Below are positions 44,686 to 55,939 of a stretch of DNA of 64,000 nucleotides, in pieces; positions within the stretch are counted from its first letter, which is position 1, and each line of letters opens with the position of its first letter. The DNA is from Chinchilla lanigera (Eukaryota > Chordata > Mammalia > Rodentia > Chinchillidae). Location of the stretch: positions 3,465,105 to 3,529,104 of the forward strand of contig NW_004955516.1 of the NCBI RefSeq assembly GCF_000276665.1, in the 5' to 3' direction. The notes under the pieces are model-generated. The model was not told the origin of the DNA, did no database searches, and saw only the letters and a program-made list of their open reading frames with translations. The translations under genes were made by a program, and so were the position numbers.

Positions 44686-45133
44686 TGAGGATGTATTATT
44701 TTCCTATTGGCGCTATAATAAATTGCTACAAACTTAATGACTTAAAACAACTGTTTATAACCTCAGGTTTCTTTGGTCAGAAATCCAGCACTGTGAGGCT
44801 CAGCTTGTTCGCGTGTAAACAAAACAAAACAAAATCCAAGCATTGGTGGGACCCTGTTCCTGGGGGCTCTGGGGAAGGCAGTCTGCTCCCAAGGTCATTC
44901 AAATTGCGGGCAGAATCCAATCCAGTGTGGTTAGAGGCCCCCAATCCCTTGTGGACTCTCAGCATCTGTCAGCACTGTAAGGCAACCTGCATTCCTTGTC
45001 ACACTGTCAGTTCACCTCCAAACCAGCAACAGCATATCATCAAATCCTTCTCATGCTTTGGGCCTCTCTGAATTCCCTTTTCTCATCCTGGCCCTCACTG
45101 GAGAAAGTTTTCTGCTTTTAAGAGCAGATTAGA

Positions 45134-45297
45134 GCTGGGCATGGTGGCACACGCCTATAATTCCAGCACTCAGGAGGCTGAGGCAGAAAGATCGCTGAGA
45201 GTTCAGCGGTGAGCCTGGGATACAAAATGAGTTCAAGGCTAGCCTGAACTGCATAGTGAAACTTTGTCTCAAAAACAACAACAACAACAAAAAAAGC
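45134..45297 (+). mobile_element. B1 SINE
   Basis: gctgggcatggtggcac to actttgtctcaaaaac with caa-repeat tail; target duplication agcagattag. Confidence 0.95.
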
Positions 45298-45356
45298 AGA
45301 TTAGATTGGCTTTATCTGGATAATCCAGGATAATTTCCTTATCTCAAACTCTATAA

Positions 45357-45474
45357 CTTTTTTTGGAGACAGAGTCTTGCTCTGCAGTTCAGGCTGGCCT
45401 CAAACTCATAGCAATCCTCCTGCCTCAGCCTCCCGAGTTCTGGGATTCTAGGCGTGCCCCACCGTGCCCGGCCT
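45357..45474 (-). mobile_element. B1 SINE lacking the internal duplication
   Basis: gcagttcaggctggcc is followed directly by tcaaactcatagcaatcc, so the second module (gtagcccaggctgg) is absent. Confidence 0.85.
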
Positions 45475-45654
45475 TCCACAACCCCCACAACCCAAAATCC
45501 TCCTTGCCCTGTAAGGTAAAGAAAGCAGTGTAAGTTGGGACATAAGACCGTGGGGAACAGTTATCCCGCCTACCACAGGGGTCATATGGTCTCTGTTGTA
45601 CCTACTCAGTGGAGTCCTCAGAGCATCAAAGCCGAGCTAGAAAATATGTAAATA

Positions 45655-45835
45655 AGTGAGGCAGGCTGTGTTCCAGTAAAACTTCCCTTACAGATGCTGA
45701 AATTTGAATTTTACAAAATGAAATTTTGTGTGAAATTTTACATGTCACAAAATAATACTCTTTTTCATTTAAAAAAGTACAAAATCAAACAGTGGGCGAG
45801 GCCTCTAGACTACTGGGCAGATCTCTAATCTAGAT
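45655..45835 (-). mobile_element. hAT-like non-autonomous DNA transposon
   Basis: ctgtgttccagtaaaact, tgaaattttacatgtcac and acagtgggcgaggcctc: complement of the family at 36664, with the long internal variant. Confidence 0.6.
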
Positions 45836-45999
45836 CTTAATTCCTCTTATCTCAGACTGGAAGTCTGAAAAGGGCAAGAATATTTTCTCTGCCTCTTGCT
45901 GCACTGTGGGTGCTTCCTAAATGGCCAAGCCTTTGACCAAAGTCTTTACCCATAGGGAGATTCCAGATGCCAAAGTGATGTTTATGGGAAAGGGGAAAT

Positions 46000-46560
46000 A
46001 AAAAATATTCTCAGAAAATTTCTTACATAAGATCAAAGATGTGCTATATTTAAGAAAATGGGTTTTAAACAGGAAGAAATGCAGTTCTTAAATCATTTGC
46101 ATTTTATTATGAGCTTTAATGGCATCTTTGGATAGGTAGACACAAATAATGTTAGAGATGATCTGGTCTTGTGTTTCAGGAGGTTAAAGGATAACCCGAT
46201 ACGATATTGGAGTTTTGTTTTGCTTTGTTGCCTGTGTACCGGCCTACCTAAAATATTGTAGATTTATTTATAGTCTTTTAAAATAGTAGGCCTTGGGGCA
46301 GGACTTCTATGCTAAGTAAATGGGTTATTTGATTAGATGTGTGGCAAAGCCCGTTTGCTCATATACACAAGGTATTAAAATTATTATGCACCATAAAATA
46401 ATTGCATAATGAGGCATAATCTGGAGGATTTGCAATGTAGGAAAGGTAGAGTTGGAACTTACAACAATGATTTTCCAATTTCTCAAATCTATGTCTTAGG
46501 AAAAATGAAATTTTGGTTTCATATTATAGCCATTCCAAATCTAACAAACCGTATTTTCAG
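46000..46560. promoter_or_regulatory. Candidate conserved non-coding block
   Basis: Repeat-free AT-rich sequence (aatcatttgcattttattatg, ataattgcataatgaggcat). Inferred only. Confidence 0.3.
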
Positions 46561-46635
46561 TCATGCTCTCCAGAGAGGGGTTCGGAGAGTTGGATTCATA
46601 TACAAGTGATTTATTAAGGAAATGCCATCGGAGCC

Positions 46636-46800
46636 CGGGCATGGTAGCACACGCCTGTAATCCCAGCACTTGGGAGGCTGAGGCAGGAGGATCGGTGTAA
46701 ATTCGAGGTCAGTCTGAGCTACAAAGTGAGCTCAAGTCCAGCCTGAACTGCATAATGAGACCCTGTCTCAAAAAGACCAAAAAAAAAAAAAAAAAAAAAA
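46636..46800 (+). mobile_element. B1 SINE
   Basis: cccgggcatggtagcac to gagaccctgtctcaaaa, long A tail. Confidence 0.95.
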
Positions 46801-47260
46801 GTAAATAAAGGTAAGACATGGGAAAGGAGGAAGCAAAGCAGGGGTACAATTTCAAGCAAAGTCCCAGCCTCAGCCTGATAATGTGGAGCGCGCTGGAGCA
46901 TAACACCGTCAAGTTTATTCAGAACCGATGCCAAGAGCATGGAGGTCATTGTCCTGCACTAGTCAGTTATTGCCTAAGGCTGCCCTCAGGGAAAGTAAAG
47001 TCTCAGGCATTTTTGGCTCTGTCTTGGGCAGAATACAACATAGCTGAGGAGCTCCAAAGAGTGTCACAGGTGAAGGCAAAGCACGCAGACTTTGGTGAGT
47101 ATGTGAGAGGGGTCACAGAACATGTAAAAGGGAACCGAGGGCATTTGTGCAGGCCAGCTACATTATGCATATATAAGTGCATGGGGATTTGATTTTCTGG
47201 AAGAAAAAGAAATGACCCTCACTCTCTGTCTTTATTTCTCTCTCTGTCTGTCCTGAAAAA
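46800..47260. other. No gene recognised
   Basis: Possibly old LTR sequence together with 46560-46635 (tgatttattaaggaaatgcc). The 124-codon frame at 46818-47192 has no recognised domain. Confidence 0.4.
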
Positions 47261-47273
47261 TGACAATGTCTTT

Positions 47274-47444
47274 TTTCTTTTCTTTTTTTTTTTTTTTTTG
47301 TCTTTTTTGAGACAGGGTCTCGCTATGCAGTTCAGGCTGGCCTTGAGCTCACTTTGTAGCCCAGGCTGGTCTCGAACTCGCAACGATCCTCCTGCCTCAG
47401 CCTCCTGAGTGCTGAGATTACAGGCGTGCGCCACCACACTGGGC
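47274..47444 (-). mobile_element. B1 SINE
   Basis: Near-consensus complement; target duplication tgacaatgtctttt on both sides. Confidence 0.97.
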
Positions 47445-48167
47445 TGACAATGTCTTTTGATGCCTGTGGCTCATGTTATCACAGTTAGAAGAAAAAGGAT
47501 TCTCAGTGTTAGAAAGTTGCCTCTGGAATTCATAATTACAGATAGGTCAAAAAGAAAGCAGTTTCTTTCAGTTTGAGTTTGTTTTATCATTTTCGGTTTG
47601 TTCTGTGTATTTATTTCTTTTTGTGAGCCAGTTACTGAAGAAAAGTATTTATTTTTAAATTTAATTTTTGGAATAGGTAATATATTCATATGATTCAAAA
47701 CCTTGAAAATACAATAGGCTATACAGTAAAAACGCCTTGCTAATCCTTGCCCTCCATCTGCCGACATGACCCTTCCTATTTTCCTTAGTTTGTATGTGGA
47801 CGGACAAGACAATGTGAAGCCAGACGTGGCGGCAAACAGAAAAAGAAAGACAGGAGGAAAGGAAGGAAATGTGAGTGCAGACCTTTAATTCTACCCAAAG
47901 ATGGAGCATTATGTTATAAAAGCAGTTCTGCATAAAAACGACATATTCTGCATATATAAACTGCTATTTCCACTTTACTTTTGAGCTCTTTCTAAATCAA
48001 CATATAGAGAGGGTTTCCGCCTCATTTTTTAACATCTGCATGGCATTCCATCGGGTAGATAAACATTTATTTTACCTGTTTCCTGTTTGCATTGTTTTCA
48101 TTTTTTTGTAGTTATAAACAGTGCTGTGCTGAGTAATCTTGTACTTATATCGTTTTGCATACTTATG

Positions 48168-48700
48168 AGAATATTAGTCCATTTTCTGTTGCCAATAAGT
48201 CAATACCACAGTCTGGGTGAGTTACAAAGAAAAGAGGTTTATTTTGACTGGAAGTCAAAGGGTAACAGGGCCTGCTGTCAGAGTAGTGAGGCAGCACTGA
48301 GTGCTAGGCTCTCTCCCTCTTCTTTTTAACATTTTTTTTTGTCTTTTTGAGACAGGATCTCGATATGCAGCTCAGGATGGCCTTGCGCTCACTTTGTAGC
48401 CCAGGCTGGTCTCGAACTCGCAACGATCCTCCTGCCTCAGCCTCCCAAGTGCTGGGATTACAGGTGGGCGCCATCACGCCCGGCCTCTCCCTCTTCTTAT
48501 AAAGCCACCAGGACTCAATCATGAGGGCTCTGCCCTAACAATCTTATCAAATCCTAATCATCTCCCAAAAGCCCCACCTGTAAACACCACAGTCCGATAC
48601 ATTTCCACCCTCATAATACCTCACAATGGGGATCAAATTTCAGCAAATGAAGTCTTGGGGGACACATTTAAACCATATCCAAACCATAGCAGTAAGTATA
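48168..48700 (-). mobile_element. MaLR LTR (MLT1/MST-like), interrupted by B1
   Basis: gtccattttctgttgcc, ccacagtctgggtgagtt, catgagggctctgccctaac, tcatctcccaaaagcccc and ggggacacatttaaaccat. Lies within the L1. Confidence 0.8.
48333..48485 (-). mobile_element. B1 SINE
   Basis: gtctttttgagacaggatc to catcacgcccggc; target duplication ctctccctcttctt. Confidence 0.97.
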
Positions 48701-48734
48701 TCCATAGAATACATTCCTTAAAGTTTACTAATTC

Positions 48735-48834
48735 TTTTTTTTTTTTTTTTTTTTGGTCCGGTACCAGGAATCGAACTCACAACCTTGCGCTTGCCAGGCA
48801 GGCACTGTGCCGCTGAGCTAAATCCCCAGGCCCA
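48735..48834 (-). mobile_element. ID SINE
   Basis: ccggtaccaggaatcgaac to aaatccccaggccc; target duplication aaagtttactaattc. Confidence 0.97.
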
Positions 48835-49099
48835 AAGTTTACTAATTCAAAGGTAAATGAATTTATAATTTTTGTATGGCTAAATTACCTTCCAAAGAGG
48901 TTGTATACTAATTTGCATTCCCACCAGTCCTATATTAAGACCATCTCTCAGCCCATGCCGTTCTCCAACAAAGCATTTAGGTTTTTGCCCATCTCCGAGG
49001 TAAAAGGTGGTATCTCGGCACAGTTTTAATTTACATTGCTTTAATTTTCAGTGAAACTGAGCATCTTTTCATATGACATGTAGACTCCTAACACATTAG

Positions 49100-50055
49100 A
49101 CCTTTCCTGTTGATGTGAAGAGTGATATCCAGGCCTGCCCTTAGAAAGCTAGAAGGAGCCTAGACAACAGCCTTTCTGGAACCTGGAGCAGGGTTAGAAA
49201 GTACCCGAGAAGTCATCTAGTCCAGCCCTTGTCTGATGCCTAAATCACTCCCCTGCCTCCCAGAGCTGTTCAGAGTTAGCAGTTCACAAAATTGAAAGCA
49301 TCCTCATGTGGCACTAAAATTTAGAAAGGTTTTTTTTGTTAGAAAGGTTTTATATTAAGTCAAAATCTTCCTGTAATTACTTCATGACAGTAATTATAGT
49401 ATGCTCTTGTTCAAATATAATATGCTTTTGATCCCCATGAATATACCACAGAGGAATAATATTGGCTTCAAATATAGGTAGCACAGTGAAATTCTCCCTT
49501 CCTCAAAAATAATTCTGCACTTGATAGTGTCCTTAAATGGTATTACATAGTCTTCATCACACTTAAAGAATATAAAATGTAAATGCCATCTGTGTAGTAT
49601 TCCTGCTAACAATGAATAACTTGAGTGTAGCTATGAAGAAACCTCAGATAATACTAAATCAAAAGGTATTTTATAAAATAACTGGCCTGAACCACTCAGA
49701 AATACTGATGTCATCAAAGACAAAGGCTAAACAGCTAGTCTCGATGAAAGGAAACTGAAGAGATGCGCTGATTAAATGCAACCTGTGATCCCGAATGGAA
49801 TTGTGGGTGAAAGAAGGGGGGAAATGGCACAAAGGATATTATTGGGAGAATTGGCGAAGTTTGGATACAGTTTATATATCAGATAATGGCATTGCATCAG
49901 TATTAATTTCCTCTCTTAATAATTGAGCTGTGATCATAAAGAGAATATCCTGGTTCTCAGGAGAGGCATACTGAAGAATCTACGGGGGAAAAAAAAGTAT
50001 GATTTCTGCAGTTTATTCTCAAATGGTTCAGAAAAAAGGGACAATAATGCAAATG
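49100..50055. other. No gene recognised
   Basis: Single-copy; the part from about 49330 to 49920 is AT-rich and could be non-coding conserved sequence. Confidence 0.45.
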
Positions 50056-50057
50056 TG

Positions 50058-50265
50058 ATGTGGTTTGGGTGCGATTTGTCCCCCAAGGGTTCGTGTGCTG
50101 GAAGTTTGGTCCTCAGTGTGATGGTGTGGAGGGGGTGAAACCTTAAGAGGTGGGACCAAGTGGAAGGTTATTTGATCATAGGGGTATCACCCCCAGAGCG
50201 ATGATTGCTGGTCTTCTGAAGTGAGCTATGATAACAAGGCAAGGCTGACCCCTGAAGCTCTCTGG
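50058..50265 (+). mobile_element. MaLR LTR, 5' part
   Basis: gatgtggtttgggtgcgat, cctcagtgtgatggtgtgg, ttatttgatcataggggta. The matching 3' part appears only at 51440. Confidence 0.65.
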
Positions 50266-50435
50266 CTTCTTTTTAGGGCGCTTTAAACAATGTATGTAAC
50301 TGAAATGCCATGCAGTGACTCCCATTTATTTTGATACATCTTTTCTCCGTGGTGATTTCAGGATCTTCAAGCCAATATAAATATTGCATAACTATTTGGC
50401 CATTTGGGAAAACACCTACACAATACCTCAGCAGG

Positions 50436-50531
50436 GGGCTGGGGATTTAGCTCAGCGGCACAGCGCCTGCCTGGCAAGTGCGAGGTTGTGAGTTCGATTC
50501 CCAGTGCCGGAAAAACAAAACAAAACAAAAA
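50436..50531 (+). mobile_element. ID SINE
   Basis: ggggctggggatttagctc to ttcccagtgccgg; target duplication tacctcagcag. Confidence 0.97.
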
Positions 50532-50689
50532 ACTACCTCAGCAGTATCTTTCAGCAAGAAAAACACTGAGGGGTAAAGAGCTGACACAATTAACTAGATA
50601 CGATGAGAATCTGCTCCAAATAGTTGCTTCTCAGGTGAAGGCACCTCACACCTGCTCAGTTAAGAAAACCGCGCTCACACACAGGACGA

Positions 50690-51085
50690 GTTTTTAAGGA
50701 GGGCGGAGACCGCTGAGCCGCTGCTTAGGTGCTGAGCGGCAGAGCTCCCCCCGCAGCTATGCGGTGAATTCGCGGGGAACAGGGGCCGGCAAGCGGGGCT
50801 CCTTCCCACTGGGTCGCACAAAGTGCTTCTCTGGGCCGGGCGCGCTGGCCCTTGGGGGAACCCAGGTACCTTCTCGTTGGCCTCCTCTCCTTCTGATCGT
50901 TCTCCTTGACCCCTTCCAGGCGGCTGTCTCGACTGAGTGTTTAACGCGCTCCACGCGCACGTGGAACCTCTCGGCAGGTATCTTGCCTCAACTTGCTTGT
51001 TGACGGCACCGCCAACAGCGTGCTGGGTAACCCTGTGGACTCTCCCGGTTCTGCCGCGGTAGCACTGTGTGGCGTTCCTTTCTGC
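50690..51085. promoter_or_regulatory. CpG-island-like patch
   Basis: By my count about 30 CpGs in roughly 390 bp, close to random expectation for its GC content, while the flanks are CpG-poor. Could be a promoter of an unseen transcript, or a young retroelement. No gene recognised; a 139-codon minus frame here is compositional. Confidence 0.45.
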
Positions 51086-51332
51086 ACAGTACACGTCCCG
51101 TGATGTCTGCAGTCTCCCTTTTTGTAGAGTCGCATGTACGCGGCCAAAGGGAGAACCCCGTGTTTTCTGAAAGGCCTAGAGAACATATTCCGGGTTCCCC
51201 TCCTCTTTCCCTTTGTGTTAGTCATTTTGGCAAATTCCTGGAAGAAGGCGGAAGGGAAGCCCTCTTTGGTTTCTTATTTCACGTGTGATACGTATTTCTC
51301 ATATGCACTCTCACAGTGATGCCATTTACCTT

Positions 51333-51335
<3 letters not shown>

Positions 51336-51365
<30 letters not shown>

Positions 51366-51451
51366 GTTTTTCTCTGGTACCGGGAACCGAACTCACGACC
51401 TTGCGCTTGCCAGGCAGGTGCTTTTTGCCGCTGAGCTAAATCCCCAGCCCC
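51336..51451 (-). mobile_element. ID SINE
   Basis: Young ID with long T tract; perfect 16-bp target duplication tgccatttaccttgtt at 51320-51335 and 51452-51467. Confidence 0.97.
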
Positions 51452-51625
51452 TGCCATTTACCTTGTTGTGATATATAGCTAAGGGAGCATCTAACTACAG
51501 CATGAACAGATGGGGCTGCCTGGTCTTGGACTATCAGCCTCCAAAACTATAAGCTTAATAAACTTCCTTTCTTTATAAAGTACTCAGCATCAGGTGTTTT
51601 GTTCTAGCAGCAGAAAAAAAAATTT
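51440..51625 (+). mobile_element. MaLR LTR, 3' part
   Basis: ttggactatcagcctccaaa, aataaacttcctttcttta, gtactcagcatcaggtg and ttctagcagcagaaaa: MaLR 3' end matching the 5' part at 50058. Confidence 0.7.
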
Positions 51626-51639
51626 ACACATGTGGCTAA

Positions 51640-51753
51640 ATGTTAGTTACTGAATGTAGGTGAAGTGCATTTGGGATTTCATTGTACTATTTTTGCAACT
51701 TTTCTGAATGTATTTGAAAGTATCTCAATATAAAATGTATATAAATTCTTTTA
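51640..51753 (+). mobile_element. LINE-1 3' tip
   Basis: tgtaggtgaagtgcatttgg, attgtactatttttgcaac and gtatctcaatataaaatg resemble an L1M 3' terminus. Confidence 0.5.
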
Positions 51754-51893
51754 TCCTAGGGAAGCACATTCCCAGGTTCCACGTAACTTAGGTTGCTTTT
51801 TATTTTTAAAATTTTTTTGGTACCAGAAATCAAACTCAAGACCTTGCACTTGCCAGGCAGGCACTGTGCCTGCTGAGCTATATCCCCGGCCCC
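51754..51893 (-). mobile_element. ID SINE with extra 3' sequence
   Basis: The ID proper is about 51811-51893. On its tail side lie about 50 further bases that are not A-rich. A perfect 14-bp duplication tataaattctttta brackets the whole unit (51740-51753, 51894-51907), as expected of 3' transduction. Confidence 0.7.
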
Positions 51894-51909
51894 TATAAAT
51901 TCTTTTAGA

Positions 51910-52365
51910 AGAGTGACTTAAATACAGTGTTCATTTGGAGGAGTGACTAAAGTTTCCACCAATGTGTAAATGATTGCAATGGGCATATTTACTGAAAAGG
52001 GGCAGGAGGTAAATTCAGACTAGTTGGAAATCACATGTGGTTCCTCAGAATCACTTTATAATTTTTCATAAGAGAATTGGTGAGCTTCTGGCTTCTGAAA
52101 ACTGGCCTCTATGTTTTCCTCTTAAATATACTTGTTTGGATTATTTTAACCAGTAAGATCGCACTATGCATAATAGTAGACAAGAATGGTGATTGGTTCC
52201 AGCCATCTGTTTGAGGATTTATACTGGTTTGTTTTTTTTTCTACATAAACTTTGCAATATACTGCTGGGCAAAATCCTTCTGTCCCATGGAAGACACTAT
52301 CTTCAGCTGCCAGCACTGTCCTCTTTGCCAAACCACTTCACATAGCGACAGTGTAGCCGGAAAGG
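51910..52365. other. No gene or repeat recognised
   Basis: Single-copy sequence. Confidence 0.5.
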
Positions 52366-52369
52366 AGGG

Positions 52370-52660
52370 CGGTGTAGGCTAATGATTTAGAATGCATTTA
52401 AGTTCTGGTTTCACTACTCAATAAGGTGTTTGACTCTGGGCAAATCACTTAACTTGTTCCTTGATCTCTTCACCTGCACAAAGGGGGTGATATTAATGGC
52501 ACAGGCTGCATAGAAGTGACGATTAAGTAAATAGGGGCAACCCTCTTTCCGGGCCCCCTTCTGTCCCTCTCAGACAGAAGCTTTCTTCCTCTCAATAAAT
52601 TCTTCCTATTCTTAAAAAAAAAAGATTAAGTGAATAAACTTAGAAATTGACATATAGGTA
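52370..52660 (+). mobile_element. MIR SINE fossil, interrupted
   Basis: gcatttaagttctggtttca, ctctgggcaaatcacttaac, gggggtgatattaatggcac: MIR core. The insertion at 52534 lies in its 3' side. Confidence 0.7.
52534..52623 (+). mobile_element. Retroinserted polyadenylated LTR-like RNA end
   Basis: About 80 bp of LTR R/U5-like text with AATAAA at 52594-52599, ending in A10 at 52614-52623. Bracketed by gattaagtaaata (52521-52533) and gattaagtgaata (52624-52636). All hallmarks of an L1-driven, 5'-truncated retrocopy of a polyadenylated transcript. Confidence 0.8.
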
Positions 52661-53004
52661 GTACAGTTGGCCTTCCTATTTGCAGGTTCTGCATGAACAA
52701 CCCAATTGCAAACTGAAAATATCTGAGCAAAAACTTCTGTTTACTGAGCATGCATAGACTATTTTCCTTGTCATTCCCTGATCAAGAGAGTATGACAACT
52801 ATTCACATAGCATTTGCATTGTATTAGGTATTTTAAGCAATCAAGAGACCATTTAAAGTATATAGGGAAAATAAAATAAAGTATATAGGAAGATGTGGGT
52901 ACTGTACTATGCCATTTTATATGGCAGACTGCAGCGCTTAGGATTTTGGTATCTACAAGTATCCTAGAACCAATCCCTTGAGGATATTGAGGGAAAGCTA
53001 TACC
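52657..53004 (-). mobile_element. Tigger-type DNA transposon (non-autonomous)
   Basis: gtacagttggccttcctattt at one end; gaaccaatcccttgaggata at the other. Same family as 25900-26236, opposite orientation. Confidence 0.6.
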
Positions 53005-53129
53005 ATGTAAGTGGTTGCTATTATCATTATTCTTACTAATTTCTGGACCCACTGCTCTAAAGCCAAGTTGTACTTAAGCTAACTTCAGCGCAACCCTGCT
53101 GAAAATTTTTAAGTATTGATTTAATTTTT

Positions 53130-53213
53130 TTCCTTTTTTGGTACCAGGAATCAAACTCAGGACCTTGCGCTTGCCAGGCAGGCGCTTATGCCACTGAGCT
53201 AGATCCCTGGCCC
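53130..53213 (-). mobile_element. ID SINE
   Basis: ttggtaccaggaatcaaac to agatccctggccc; target duplication ttg[ag]tttaattttt. Confidence 0.95.
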
Positions 53214-53219
53214 TTGGTT

Positions 53220-53915
53220 TAATTTTTAGTCTTGTTTACCAAAGGCTTTCATGCTGTTCATTCAGGCAGCCCACGAGCCAATAAAATAGTTGCTGCTTCA
53301 ATTTTACCAGATTACAGATACCACCTCAATTAATAGACCTCATTGATTTCTAACTCTTAATTCATTTACACTAATATGCTCACTCCATGGATGGACAGTT
53401 CCCCTAGTTACCGCCGTGGCTTTAATTTTATTACAGGTTTTACATTATCTCCTAATATCTTTCTTTGGCTTTGCTCTCCTAGTCTGCTTTTTCAGATTTT
53501 GTAAGCAAAAAGCATAGAGTTGGATGATGCGTGGCATGTGGACCTTCCAAGGAGCTCAGAAGGAAAACACAGAGCGCCCTCGTTAATTTGGATTCCACTG
53601 ACTTTGAATTGGGGATAATTTGGACACATTGTAAATGAGAAGTTGTTGGCATTATTTTTGAAGAAATGCACTGCTTTCAAATTTTGCCAGGTTAGTTTTA
53701 TGTCTGAAATGAGGACATAAGATAGGAGGTTAGAAAGAACAGAGAAGTCCTACATCTTTGAGGGAGAGTGAGGCTCATTTCAAGCTTGGACGTGCACACA
53801 TCAGGTGAGTTTAAAAATAAAAATTTTAAATCACTCAGAGAATAAAGCAAAGTGATTCCATTTCAAAACTAAAAATAAGGGCATTAGTTACCCACTCAGC
53901 CCTCTGGAGGGCCAG
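53220..53915. other. No gene or repeat recognised
   Basis: Single-copy sequence. Confidence 0.5.
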
Positions 53916-53919
53916 CAGG

Positions 53920-54295
53920 CTAGAGATGGGAGGACCAGTTTTGCCTTACGAACTGGGCTTACCTGGGCATACTGTTTAGTTTCTCCAACCTTGTTTCTTT
54001 TTTTTTTTTTTTTTTGTCTTTTTGAGGCAGGGTCTTGCTATGCAGTTCAGGCTGGCCTTGAGCTCACTTTGTAGCCCAGGCTGGCCTCGAACTCGCAATG
54101 ATCCTCCTGCCTCAGCCTCCCGAGTGCTGGGATTACAGGCCTGTGCCACCACACCAGGCCTCCAACTTTGTTTCTTATCAGCAAAATGGGGATAATTTTT
54201 ACTCTGCAGAACTATTGGAAGGATTCAGTCTGTGTGAAATCCTTGGCATTGTGTCTTGTGAGAAGCTAAATACTTATTTCAGAAAGACTGTCAGT
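53920..54295 (+). mobile_element. MIR fossil interrupted by B1
   Basis: ctgtttagtttctccaacc before and cttatcagcaaaatgggg after the B1 form MIR-like text. Confidence 0.6.
53999..54163 (-). mobile_element. B1 SINE
   Basis: gtctttttgaggcagggtc to ccaccacaccaggc; target duplication tccaac[ct]ttgtttctt. Confidence 0.97.
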
Positions 54296-54299
54296 ACTC

Positions 54300-55825
54300 A
54301 AATTATTTTTTGAAACTCCTATTTTTCAAGTGCCTTCAGATTTAGTTTGAGTTACCCTGAAAAGAAAAGTTCCATTATACTACAGTCATATATCATTTTT
54401 GACATTAAAAAACACTCTCTGGGTTGGATTGATCTTTTGACCTAATTATCAAACGTGGGTGTCTTTTGAATATTTGCAAAAATTAAATCACCTTTAGAAG
54501 ACAGAAATGTAGTGCCATTTGGGATATTTTAAAACTCACACATCATGGTTTTGGAGGCAAGCATAACAATATAAGAGGTTCAAAAATGTTCAAGCAATGA
54601 CTTCATCAAAAGTGGCATGAATGCCAATCTTCATAAAGAGACTGCCAGGAAAGTGCAACAACTTCTTGGAAGTATACGCTTTAGTAGGTTTGTTTAAAAA
54701 GCAAACAGAAATCACGTATGGTTTCATCTCATTTTAAAAATAAACTTTCAGTTTATATCAGAAACATTGGATTTTTCACTTTAAAAAGATGATGTCATTT
54801 CCCTCATATCACATTTGGTAAGAAACCAATCTCTATTCCCAAGCGTCAGAGGAATTTATAACAGCACAGTTGTTGCCTTTTCATCATTCGATGCAGAAGA
54901 GAAATCAAATCTTAAGATAGTTACCGAGAAAATTCCAGAAGTTCTTAGAATCAAAATATGCGACCCAGGGAAATTATAGAGGAAGATATGTGGCATAATA
55001 GGTGAACAAGACTGTCAGGAGGAAGAGCCATAAACAAACAAAACAAAGGCAGAAAGGCTTTTTAAAACTCTTACTGCATTAGATTTTTATTTTTTTTAGC
55101 AGTAAAATAAATTACAGTCTATACTGTGGTATATTAAATTTTGCACAATGTTATATAGAAACACTGTTTCTATCATAGAGTAAGAGTAAGAATATTAAAA
55201 TACTACTCATGAAATAAAACACCCATATATTGGTATAATAAAAGCCATTTTACACAATATTGTCAACAAAAAACTTTTAAGCCCTCCACATAGGGTCAGT
55301 GGTCCGATCTGGACTGGCCAGCCCGAGCCTTCCAGCCGGTGCTCAGAAAGCAGACCTGGGTTTGGAGTCATGATCAGAGCTTATCTCATTAACAGTGAGT
55401 CTTTCTGTACCAGAAGACCAACGTTTTATCCCAAAGGTAAGTCCTACAGGGAACAAATGGTTGCATTGGTCACCAATTAGGGACAGAGGGAAGATGTTAA
55501 AATACTGCATATATGGCCCAAGAAAGGGTTACTGTGACTAAGGCGTGGGTATTGCCTGTGGCAAAATTTTTGTGAGTTCTTTTAAGGCATTACCAGCCTT
55601 CTTATCTAGATTGCCACCTCTGGAGTTAGAGTCCGCTCTACAAAACTCAGAGAAAACAATGACTGCTTCTCAGACTTTACACAACTGAATGAATACCTCT
55701 CAGCAGGAAAACCTTTGCAGAAACGCTGGCCTAATGAGTCAAGCAGTAAATGTATGTCCTAAAATTCCATCTACCTGACCGTGGAATCAAAAGGTCACCT
55801 TTCAATAAAACTTGAATATCAAAAC
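54300..55825. other. No gene recognised; AT-rich, partly conserved-looking
   Basis: About 1.5 kb without SINEs. 54340-55290 is AT-rich and repeat-free and could hold conserved non-coding sequence. Nothing coding seen. Confidence 0.4.
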
Positions 55826-55827
55826 CT

Positions 55828-55938
55828 GTACCTTAATCCCAGCACTTGGGAGGCTAAAGCAGGAGGATCTCCATGAGTTCCAGGCCAAGGCCAGCCTGAA
55901 CCACATAGCAAGACCCTGTCTCAAAAAACTAACAAACC
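55828..55938 (+). mobile_element. B1 SINE, truncated and internally deleted
   Basis: ccttaatcccagcacttgg to accctgtctcaaaaaac; lacks the 5' start and part of the first module. Flanks aaaac[ct]tgtacctt. Confidence 0.9.
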
Positions 55939-55939
55939 A

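Larger units (their letters stand above)
44690..45600 (-). mobile_element. Old LTR (MLT1/MER-like), interrupted by B1s
   Basis: ttttcctattggcgctataa, then ggaccctgttcctggggg, caacctgcattccttgtc and, after two B1s, a continuation to cctaccaca. Complement of an old LTR; family uncertain. Confidence 0.45.
47650..49095 (-). mobile_element. LINE-1 3' region (L1M-like), interrupted
   Basis: aataggtaatatattcatat, gcatggcattccatcgggta, tgtagttataaacagtgctg; after insertions, aaattaccttccaaagagg, tttgcattcccaccagtcc and tgagcatcttttcatatgac. Complement of an L1M 3' end. Confidence 0.75.
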
